From: Stephanodiscus triporus
Taxonomy: Eukaryota; Bacillariophyta; Thalassiosirophyceae; Thalassiosirales; Thalassiosiraceae
Direction: 5' to 3'
DNA: 10,467 nt
NCBI GenBank assembly: GCA_036939755.1
Contig: JALLAZ010003382.1
Span: 1 to 10,467, forward strand
The notes beneath the pieces were generated by a model. It did no database searches and was not told the origin of the DNA. It saw nothing but the letters and a program-made list of their open reading frames with translations. Below, in pieces: positions 1 through 6,585 of this stretch. Each line of letters starts with the position of its first letter. Position 1 is the stretch's first letter. The position numbers were made by a program, and so were the translations under genes.

Positions 1-124
1 CAGAGAACTCCATCGACCTCTTGCGGTCTCCGAGTAGAAGCAAATACTCATAATTTGAATAATATCTCGATTATCAATGTCTAATCGGCTATTCGAATTA
101 CATCATTTCGATATTGCTTCAACA

Positions 125-364
125 GGCGGCCCCTGGACGGAGATCCCATGCCCCCCGATGCCGCCGCTCTGCCAAACCACCCCCTTCACCTACACCGCGT
201 CGTGTATGGGATAGGCGACTCGTCCTTCGGCCGTGATCGATCGTCGACGCCGGGAGTCCGTTTCTGCCGAGGGAGTTCTGGCTTTCATTCTTTCTCCTCT
301 CTCTCGAGAACCATGAGTATGTATGGTAAATACGTATCGTAACATCCCTAAAATAGTACGTACA
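125..364. repeat. Dispersed repeat, copy A
   Basis: This stretch matches 2697-2980 in the same orientation. Both copies begin with GGCGGCCCCTGGACGGAGAT, share a central block around CGGCCGTGATCGATCGTC, and end in a pyrimidine tract, CGAGAACCATGA, ATACGTATCGTAAC and CCCTAAAATAGTAC. Copy A carries about 36 extra bases near 166-221 that copy B lacks, and has only one copy of the tail. The minus strand of both copies reads the same short peptide (TPSAETDSRRRRSITAEG), but the frame then diverges, so coding is not established. No terminal inverted repeats or target-site duplications are obvious. It could be a piece of a mobile element or a segmental duplication. Confidence 0.8.
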
Positions 365-380
365 GGCCTACCACTGCTGA

Positions 381-608
381 AAAAGGTCAAATCTGTTTGT
401 CACCAAGCGAGAGCCTGAGGAATGGACCAGGCTTCCGGTTGATCACCCCGAAGATGAACCTGTTCGCCTGCGCACTTTGGCCCCCAATTTGAGACCGCTG
501 TCACAAGTCACAATGTGTTCTGAATGCCACATTGGAACAGAACCACGGACAGAGCCACGATACTATCGTGCAAGCAGCATTCGGATAGTAAAAGATATTA
601 TTACATAA
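381..608 (+). pseudogene. Coding-like open stretch without a start codon
   Basis: One forward frame is open for 75 codons, from just after a TGA at 378 to a TAA at 606-608. Its translation looks like protein rather than noise: it contains EPEEWTRLPVDHPEDEPVRL followed by a CSEC motif. There is no ATG before the middle of the stretch (the Met of TMCSEC). It could be a 3' exon whose upstream exons lie outside or have decayed, a pseudogene remnant, or chance. I recognise no family. It directly follows repeat copy A and ends inside the 5' region of gene 1, which argues against an intact gene. Confidence 0.3.
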
Positions 609-652
609 AAGATATCATAGATTTATGGGAAGCATTCGGATCCCATAAATCT
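556..652. promoter_or_regulatory. Inverted repeats upstream of gene 1
   Basis: Two perfect inverted repeats lie upstream of the gene 1 ATG. The first is CACGATA-C-TATCGTG at 556-570. The second has 12-bp arms, AGATTTATGGGA (619-630) and TCCCATAAATCT (641-652), around the 10-base loop AGCATTCGGA. The same 10-mer occurs once more at 576-585, between the two palindromes. The larger hairpin ends 47 bases before the start codon, so it lies in the promoter or 5' leader. A regulatory role is inference; a decayed small mobile element is the alternative. Confidence 0.45.
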
Positions 653-699
653 GAAGACTGATCAAAGGAAACGCACGTCTAAGTAAATATACTATCATC

Positions 700-1375
700 A
701 TGAAGGTAGTCATCAGCATCGTCGCCTTGGCCTTGGCCGGCACTTCTTCCAGCGTCTGTGCGCATGAACTCCGTGGAGGGGCCGTCGTGAGTATATTATA
801 CATAATAGTCTGGGCATGTCCTCTCCTCTCCTCCCGTCGTCGTTCGTCGACATCAAACACTTACCCCACTCATTTTCGTCGCCATCTGATCCTATTGCGC
901 GAAGGTCTTGACGGGCGCCGCAAGCGACATCCTCCCTCAGGTCTTGTCTGATGTTACAGGAGTCAATAAAAGTAAATGTCTGAATAACAAGAGCTATTAC
1001 AATAATAACAAGTCAGCGTGCAAGGCCAAGGGCTGGATTTACAATGACAACAACAACAAGAGCGGAAGCGTCAGCTGTTCCCAGTGCCAGAATGACCAGA
1101 GTTACTGGCAAGATAACAAGCAAGATTGTCAGAACAAAGGGTGTTATTACAATCGTTCGAACAGGCAGAATGACATTCACGATGAACAGTGCGAGAAGTG
1201 GAAGAAAAACAACTATCAGAAGTATGAGGATAATTGCAAGAATGCCTTGTCTGCCTTCTTCGCGAATTACGAGGATGCCGATCTCATCTTCGACATCCTC
1301 ACGAACGTCTACGACGACGAGGAAATCCAGGACCAGGATCCCAAGGACGACGTCGAAGAAACCCAGGATGAGTAA
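700..1375 (+). CDS. Secreted Asn/Cys-rich repeat protein, two exons
   Basis: Two exons (700-786 and 905-1375) join in phase to give 185 residues. Residues 1-21 form a classical signal peptide with a hydrophobic core (VVISIVALALAG) and a likely cut after VCA. The mature part has eight cysteines, an even number that suits disulfides. It also holds two copies of a 23-residue motif (residues 54-76 and 90-112) with 11 identical positions: C-x-N-x2-S-Y-x3-N-K-x2-C-x2-K-G-x2-Y-N. Several N-x-S sequons occur (VNKSK, NNKSY, NNKSA, NNKSG, YNRSN). A final acidic tail of about 35 residues ends in EETQDE. The protein is probably extracellular or cell-wall associated. I recognise no named family and cannot give a function. 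The start is the first ATG before the signal peptide, in a favourable ATCATCATG context. A hairpin lies just upstream. Confidence 0.82.
787..904 (+). other. Spliceosomal intron of the secreted-protein gene
   Basis: The 118-base intron begins GTGAGTATAT and ends GCGCGAAG. A CTGAT branch-point-like element lies about 20 bases before the acceptor. Without removal, the signal-peptide frame runs past the donor into basic, unrelated sequence and ends at 951. With removal, the frame passes from ...GGAV into VLTGAASDILPQ with no stop. The intron falls shortly after the signal peptide, as is common in eukaryotic secreted-protein genes. Confidence 0.8.
977..1153 (+). repeat. Two diverged 23-codon Cys/Asn motifs
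   Basis: Copy 1 is 977-1045 and copy 2 is 1085-1153, 108 bases (36 codons) apart. They encode the two Cys-Asn-Ser-Tyr motifs described for the secreted protein. The match is clearer in protein than in DNA, so the duplication is old and selection has held the Cys, Tyr, Gly and Lys positions. Confidence 0.7.
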
Positions 1376-1880
1376 TTTCCTTTGATTCAAGAGGTGAACT
1401 TGAGCTGCCTACTTTGTCTCAAGTATCACTTGGGGATTATTTGCGGGGCGCGATCAGTGTAAGATCAATTGCCTAGAAGATGTCACGTATGAAACTTGGG
1501 CTATGATTGGACAAGGAAAATGAGTCAATAATAATGAATAGATTATTATTATCTAGCATTGTAATGCGTACTGTTAGAAGATGTAGAATTAATTCTTGTC
1601 GCTGATTGAGAATCGGCGCATCAAGTCACTTGTGTACTATGGAGGCTCGTGCTCGTTCACGAAAATGTGTAAACGAAGGCAGGAAAGTATACACGGCGAA
1701 ACGTCGAGGGGGGGGCAGATTTACCATCGCGAATCTGGAAGAGCTGCACTCATGAATAGTGAGATCGAACTAAATACAGACTAGAGACCACCTTAAGATG
1801 ATTTAGGGTAACCGACAACCGTTTACGTTGAACAAACTAAACCGTTGCAACCACGAGCATGTACCAACCCTCCGGCGTGT
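1376..1880. other. 3' flank of gene 1, no clear gene
   Basis: No convincing coding region is seen. Short open frames, such as one at 1596-1784, start with TTG and resemble nothing known. An inverted repeat, AATAATAAT (1527-1535) and ATTATTATT (1542-1550) with a 6-base loop, lies about 150 bases past the gene 1 stop and may belong to its 3' UTR or 3'-end processing region. A run of eight G at 1708-1715 is a possible sequencing-error site. Confidence 0.5.
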
Positions 1881-2018
1881 CCCGGCAATTTCTAGTGTAG
1901 GGTCGGCATCGAAGCGCCCTCCACCCTCCGACAATAAAGAGAGAATGCCCTCCTGGGAAATCTGGCGACCGGGCCGAAACGTATTACGGAGAATTCGAAC
2001 AGGATCAATCAAGGCCAT
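1881..2018 (-). pseudogene. Fragment resembling N-terminus of a PPP-family phosphatase
   Basis: A minus-strand frame opening with ATG at 2018 reads ...RILRNTFRPGRQISQEGILS... then FDADPTLEIAG. From memory of the family, this pattern (Leu-Arg-x2-Phe, Gly-Arg, a Ser-x-Glu helix start, then a hydrophobic helix and Pro-x-Leu-x-Glu-Ile) matches the helix just before the GDxHG metal-binding motif of calcineurin/PP1-type serine/threonine phosphatases. The frame then runs into unrelated residues and stops at 1803. No GDxHG motif or other catalytic motif follows on this strand, and the usual double Leu before Glu-Ile is reduced to one. It is therefore most likely a truncated gene fragment, or possibly an exon whose partners I cannot find. 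The family call is inference from a short match. Confidence 0.35.
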
Positions 2019-2696
2019 TCTCCCGATATCGAATCGGGTTCTCCCGGTCGCGTATACGCGCGCTGCGGACTACCATACTCAACAACTCTTTGCGTCCTCG
2101 GACGGCTCTCGGCTCTCGTGTAGAGCTCAATGATCGACGAGCAGACGCGTGGCATGGCGGGCGACCGGCGGCGAGTCGGTCCGATGATGTGGAGTTAGCC
2201 GTGTGACGACGGCGCGCACAGCGACCTTCTCTGCCAGCGGCCACCGCAGTCGCCGTCCATTGTTTGTGCGTCCCTGCCGTCGACGTTCGCCCCAACGCCG
2301 TCGATCTGCGGGGGAGATGTCCTCCAAACGTTCAGGTCGGTACCTATCCACGCAACAATGGCGCCATACGAGGCAGGGGACAGGGACGGGTGTGACGCCC
2401 CGATGCTTCTTGTTATAGATGCCAGTGCGCCGCGTGCGCGATTCCAACTCATTCTCGGGCGAGTTCTTTTTCCCAATAACAGTGGCACCCCCGCCCGGGA
2501 CCATGTCCGCCACATAAAAATAAATGAACAGTCGGGCACGAAGTTCACGAAAGTAGGAAAGAACCCCCCAAGGTTGACGAGATTTGTAGAAATAGCGATG
2601 AGATTGACCCGGTCGATGGCGGCATTATCAATGCCTCCATCATCCCCGCCGTCGCCGCCGCCCCCGACGACCGACCTCCGCGACCTCAACGACCTT
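2019..2696. other. GC-rich interval with overlapping frames, no firm gene
   Basis: This stretch is visibly richer in G+C than the flanking 1376-1800 and 2830-3140 intervals. Long open frames occur on both strands at once: minus 2195-2824 (209 codons), plus 2358-2852 (164 codons) and minus 2127-2624 (no ATG start). This is what stop-poor GC-rich DNA gives by chance. The plus frame contains a Pro/Ser tract (PPSSPPSPPPP) and runs into repeat copy B. One minus frame reads LFIYFYVADMVPGGGATVIG, faintly like the double-Gly turn of phytanoyl-CoA dioxygenases, but nothing around it confirms that. No intact gene can be supported. Confidence 0.4.
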
Positions 2697-2980
2697 GGCG
2701 GCCCCTGGACGGAGATCCCATGTCCCCCGATGCCACCGCAATGCCGAGAAACTCCCTGTCCTTCGGCCGTGATCGATCGTCTACGCCGGGAGTCCGTTTC
2801 CGCCGAGGGAGTTCTGGCTTTCATTCTCTCTCCTCTCTCTCGAGAACCATGATGTATGTATGCGAAATACGTATCGTAACATCCCTAAAATAATAGTACC
2901 TCTCCTCTCTCTCGAGAACCATGACGTATGTACCATATGGTAAATACGTATCGTAACTTCCCTAAAATAGTACGTACGTA
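2697..2980. repeat. Dispersed repeat, copy B
   Basis: This is a direct-orientation match to 125-364, as described for copy A. It lacks about 36 bases of the variable part and has a second copy of the 3' tail. It ends in the self-complementary string GTACGTACGTAC (from 2970), about 160 bases before the start codon of gene 2, so it forms part of that gene's upstream region. Confidence 0.8.
2828..2973. repeat. Tandem 72/74-bp duplication of the repeat tail
   Basis: Unit 1 (2828-2899, 72 bp) and unit 2 (2900-2973, 74 bp) both start CTCTCCTCTCTCTCGAGAAC and end TAGTAC, with a few substitutions and small indels between them. Copy A at 125-364 has only one unit, so the doubling is specific to copy B. 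Confidence 0.85.
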
Positions 2981-3138
2981 CCATACGCACCGCGTTTCTT
3001 TCATTTCTCACGATCGACCACCGCACCAATCTCGCAATCTCTCGCAATCCACACACACTCTGGTACACACAAAAGAGCTGAAAAAAAGAGATTCGTCATA
3101 ACGTAACAGAACACAAAACATAAGTTAGAGCAAGCAAA

Positions 3139-4131
3139 ATGTCCACCATCGAGCCGTTGATCCAAGACGCCGAAGACCCGGCCGCCACCATCGAGGAAGC
3201 AGTGGAAACGTCGCCGCCAGCGACCGCCGACGAGAACACCAAGCCGCGTTTGAACTTTAAAAATGGCCTCAACCTCATCGCTTACATTCTGAATATCGCG
3301 TTGGTGTATGGCGTCGGGAACGCCGGGTGGCTGGGGACGCCGAACAATAAGGCATTGTCGCTGAAGTACCAGACGCTGGTGACGCCCGCGTCCTCGGCGT
3401 TCGCCATTTGGGCCCTTATCTTCCTCGCCCAGGGCGCGTGGGCCGTCCTTCAGTTGCTGCCGAAATTCCGCAATTCCGCGATGGTCCAGGATGGGGTGGG
3501 CTACTGGTACGCGAGCGTCGCCGCCACGCAGATCGGCTGGACGTTCGCGTTCGCGTACGAGGTCATTTCCCTCTCCCTCGCCTTCATGCTCCTCATCCTG
3601 GCGTCGTTGTACGCCATCCTCTACTCGCAGTACTACGCGAAGTCGGACGGCGCGCTTTCGGAATTCTGGGCGCTCCGATTTCCCTTCGCGGTCCATGCCG
3701 GCTGGATCACGGCCGCGTCGGCGCTCAACGTGAACGTTCTGGTGCTTTCCATGGACCAGCCCGCCTACGTCCAGCTCGCGGTGGCGATCGTTTCGCTCGC
3801 GGTCTTGCACGCCGTCTCGGTTTGGGTCCTGTTCTTCATCTCGAGGCCCAATTGGACGATCGCTTGCGTCCTAACCTGGGCCTTCGGTTGGATCTACGAC
3901 GAGCTGAATAAAAACTCCGACAGGATCGAGGGTACATTCTCGGCGGATACGATCCTCGGCGTAAAGTATGCTGCCATAGCGGTAGCAATCATCATTCCTT
4001 CTCAGATGGTCATACGTCTGGCGCTGCTGTTTCGTCCGTCCTACAACCCATACAAGAAGAAAGTCGAGGAGCCTCAGGCAACGCGTGAATCGGATAGTCA
4101 CGAGATAAAGGTTGAGCCGCATCTAGAATAA
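3139..4131 (+). CDS. TspO/tryptophan-rich sensory protein-like membrane protein
   Basis: A 330-residue single-exon protein. Residues 1-40 are hydrophilic and acidic, with no clear signal peptide. The rest has about eight membrane spans: near 44-63, 84-106, 125-143, 145-165, 181-203, 210-234, 239-255 and 273-297. The C-terminal tail is charged. The string KYQTLVTPASSAFAIWALIF and the later FPFAVHAGWITAASALNVNV match conserved stretches of the long bacterial 'tryptophan-rich sensory protein' branch related to TspO/MBR. That fold binds porphyrins and other lipophilic ligands in canonical TspO. The protein is longer than canonical TspO (about 150-170 residues, five helices), so shared ligand or function is uncertain. 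The ATG in CAAAATGTCC is the first in frame and has A at -3. Third positions are strongly G/C up to about 3900 and less so after. A dispersed repeat ends about 160 bases upstream. Confidence 0.78.
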   Translation: MSTIEPLIQDAEDPAATIEEAVETSPPATADENTKPRLNFKNGLNLIAYILNIALVYGVGNAGWLGTPNNKALSLKYQTLVTPASSAFAIWALIFLAQGAWAVLQLLPKFRNSAMVQDGVGYWYASVAATQIGWTFAFAYEVISLSLAFMLLILASLYAILYSQYYAKSDGALSEFWALRFPFAVHAGWITAASALNVNVLVLSMDQPAYVQLAVAIVSLAVLHAVSVWVLFFISRPNWTIACVLTWAFGWIYDELNKNSDRIEGTFSADTILGVKYAAIAVAIIIPSQMVIRLALLFRPSYNPYKKKVEEPQATRESDSHEIKVEPHLE

Positions 4132-5046
4132 ATGCAGGATGTTAATGTGCCCAGTATAGAGTTGGGGCACGCGGAGCATTGTCATGATGAGCATAGTTGT
4201 TGATTGTTGCGTGATTCCTTTCTTCTTCGTTTAGTTAGTTGCAAATACCATAAGGGCAAAAAATCATACCACGTGAGAACAGGAATCTTAATACAAGAAA
4301 AACTGCAAACAGGACGAAACTTAGGCGGCGAGTGCAACTGTCACCATCCCCACTATTGTGAATTGATTATGTAATGTATCTCGCGGCGTCGCAACGATAT
4401 TGATAACCATTTTTACTTGTGTTATTGAGCAACTGCAAATCCTCCAATAAAACTCATAGATGAAGAATTTTTCCTTAACACAGCACTTTTGACTGGCCGT
4501 TGATTACCTGGATTTCGGTGACATACATCCCGATTATGTCGTCTGCTTTTCGTTTGCTCGAGTATAAATATGGGTCTGCATCTAATGAATATCAAACCTA
4601 AAATGATAGTCGCCGTTACCACTGAAAATTCTTTTCACGGTGATAATTTCGAGGCGGTGGGTCTGCAGTAATGTATTTGGATAGTCACATTTGTAGAGTC
4701 ATATCCATCTGGGATTGAAATAAACTATTATGAAATCTGGATCATGGTCTTAGTCAGTTTTGAACAACTTTCCTCTCGTTTGTGGCTGGTCAAACTGATT
4801 CCAGCAATGGCTATTTCATGGGGTTTGGTGTGTGTTGCAATGATGGAGAGAATTCGTCTTGTTGACGAAGGTGGCAAAGCGATAGTGAATACAGATGGCG
4901 GGTTCGGGGCAGAGAACTCTTCGATGCGTTTGTGCCTGACAATGAAAATATAATGATTGAAAGTCAGCGAAGAGAGTTATGCCTGTAGCGACATTCGAAA
5001 GAAAGAATGAATGAGTAAACATACATGAGATCTACTATCTTTAATA
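4132..5046. other. AT-rich intergenic region
   Basis: The 3' flank of gene 2 is followed by DNA with no gene I can support. A strong TATA-like string, TATAAATA, lies at 4563-4570 on the plus strand. About 170 bases later an ATG opens a 69-codon frame (4744-4953) that starts hydrophobic and contains MERIRLVDEGGKAIVNTDGG. It has no recognisable domain and is short, so I do not call it a gene. A similar-sized minus frame at 4422-4622 starts with GTG and is equally weak. This region also holds the downstream flank of gene 3. Confidence 0.45.
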
Positions 5047-6196
5047 CTAAATAATCAATGATTCATCACATTCTTCCGATTCCAAACATTCACCAAAGAA
5101 TTCATCATTTTTATCGAACTCATAAACTTCCGTTCTCGGGTGAAAATCTACTCCAAGTGCGACCCAACGTTCGTTACTGGCTGGCTTGGTATGCGTGGAG
5201 GAATTTGATTGGGTGATGATGGAATGCACAGACAATAAGGAAGTCGTACGTTTGATAGATTTCGAGGCAACATCACTCTCCTTCAATTGAGTGGGATACC
5301 CTGACAACTGNGGAAGTCGTACGTTTGATAGATTTCGAGGCAACATCACTCTCCTTCAATTGAGTGTGATACCCTGACAACTGTTTCAGGTCAATGGTAG
5401 AAGAAGAAGCATTCAACCAGCCACCTTCAGAGTAGCGAGACGGCTTGACAATACCCACGACCAAGCCATTGGTGGACGGACAGCGATGGAGAGGATGATG
5501 TTTTGGACGCACTATCAAGTTCGGTTCCGGCGCCACCGTGGCGGATAGATTGGTACATGACTTGGCAATGCCCTGTGCCAGTTTGGAATAGAGAGTGGGG
5601 CAAGTCGCAGCCAATGGCAATGGTGGATTCGTGGGGTCGTGCCTCGTGTCCTTGTTCGTGGTGATGACATTGTCATGGTTACTATTTCTCACACCGAGAA
5701 TGAGTTTCCATTCCTCATTCTGATTCCGATCGGTAAGAGATTCCATGGTAACATCACTCTCGACTGAGATTCGTCTGCCTATCCCGCTGAGTTGCACCTC
5801 ACTAGCGGTAGCGCATGCGGTGCCATGGTCGCCAGCAGGACCCACCGAAGACTCGGATTGCAAGCGATCTCTAATAATATAGTCACTGCTTATGCTAGGA
5901 AAAACAACACTTCTTCGACGACTCTTACTTTCTCTATCCACAGCGGGAGCACCCCCTCTGCCTGTCTTGGTTCGCGACATGGTCTTCGTTTCGCCGACGA
6001 CGACGAGAGAAGGACAGCTGTGACGAAACATCTCCAAGCTGCGTCCGTCTGAGATCTGAGCTACATCCGCGGAGAATTTCTTGTATGCCTCTTGGCGCCT
6101 GCGTAAGACAAGATGGTCTTCAGCCGAGACCTCCTTGGGCATTTGCTGGCCTTGTATGCTGCCTTCCATCTGAAAGGTTGATGTCATGGAGAGCAT
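5047..6196 (-). CDS. Ser/Arg-rich hypothetical protein, frame broken at an N
   Basis: As assembled, the frame from ATG 6196 runs 307 residues and stops early at 5273, because a 72-bp duplication plus one N (73 bases) shifts it. Removing one copy and the N gives one uninterrupted 358-residue frame ending at TAG 5047-5049. Removing only the N gives 382 residues. The protein has no membrane span or signal peptide. It is rich in Ser, Arg and Asp and has basophilic-kinase-like sites (RRRSVVFPS at 93-101, GRRISVES at 140-147). Two diverged modules are present at residues 135-169 and 272-325. Each runs QLSG...ESDV...Trp...LGV. I do not recognise a family. Start alternatives are Met4 (6187) and Met10 (6169). 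A donor-like GTGAGA at 6226 and an acceptor-like CTTTCAG just before Met10 would make a short 5' intron. It is divergent from the next gene. Confidence 0.6.
5239..5383. repeat. 72-bp direct duplication flanking a single N
   Basis: Copies at 5239-5310 and 5312-5383 differ at one base (G at 5294, T in the second copy). They are separated only by the N at 5311. The first copy ends exactly at the N and the second begins exactly after it. That is the pattern left when two contigs with overlapping ends are joined with a placeholder base instead of being merged. A true 24-codon tandem duplication is the alternative, since 72 is divisible by three. Confidence 0.9.
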
Positions 6197-6585
6197 TGTG
6201 TAATGGATATTCTTTTTCTCTCTCACCTCTTCAGCTCAATTTTATGTCCCTCATCGCTATGCGGGAGAGAGACCGGAACAGAGGGAGGAGTGTTCCTCTC
6301 TGAATCTGAAAAGGGAACATAGAGTAGAAGGGGCGTTATGACCTAATAAAATGTTTCATGGAACAAGAGAATCAAGACCACGGTGGAGTGTGGGTCCTGA
6401 AGAAGCACTCCTCGGGTGCCCTGTTCGAGAAGCAAGTGAGAGGTTGGCTTCACTCTCATTTCTAGGAGCAGACCATGTTTTAGCATGCTCCCCCTCCAAT
6501 ACCTAGTTCTCCTTGCAGTGGTACATATCTGTTCATTGTGCTTTTGAACGCCCTCAATATAAGTCCATGCCACATTTTCGACCTA
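6197..6585. promoter_or_regulatory. Shared upstream region of two divergent genes
   Basis: The start codons of genes 3 (minus, 6196) and 4 (plus, 6586) face away from each other across about 390 bases, so their promoters must share this interval. It contains purine-rich GAGAGAGA tracts near 6266-6290. An ATG at 6358 opens a plus-strand frame (MEQENQDHGGVWVLKK...) that reaches a donor-like CAA|GTGAGA at 6436, and an acceptor-like CTCCTTGCAG ends at 6518. If spliced, these would make a peptide of about 50 residues that ends at 6591, not the downstream protein. I treat this as unproven. Confidence 0.45.

Noticed and set aside
1013..1390. 125-codon hydrophobic minus frame opposite gene 1
   Set aside because: Antisense of Asn/Asp/Gln codons reads as Ile/Val/Leu, so the apparent membrane protein is a composition shadow of the secreted protein.
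1803..2133. Plus frame 1828-2133 as a gene
   Set aside because: It is opposite the phosphatase-like minus frame, starts with a non-ATG codon and has no recognisable motif.
2195..2824. 209-codon minus frame starting in repeat copy B
   Set aside because: It overlaps long open frames on the other strand, has no recognisable domain, and its N-terminal part is repeat sequence also found in copy A with a different continuation.
125..2980. Direct repeats as LTRs of a retrotransposon
   Set aside because: The interval between them encodes a spliced secreted protein and no reverse transcriptase, integrase or gag motif. No LTR ends or primer-binding site were seen.
3001..3810. 269-codon minus frame opposite gene 2
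   Set aside because: It is antisense to a well-supported GC3-rich gene, which produces long stop-free Arg/Glu-rich shadow frames.
4911..4920. 10-mer CAGAGAACTC shared with the first ten bases of the window
   Set aside because: The match does not extend beyond ten bases, so it is probably chance.
4744..4953. 69-codon plus frame downstream of a TATA-like string
   Set aside because: It is short, resembles no known protein and lies in AT-rich DNA. Kept only as a note under the intergenic region.
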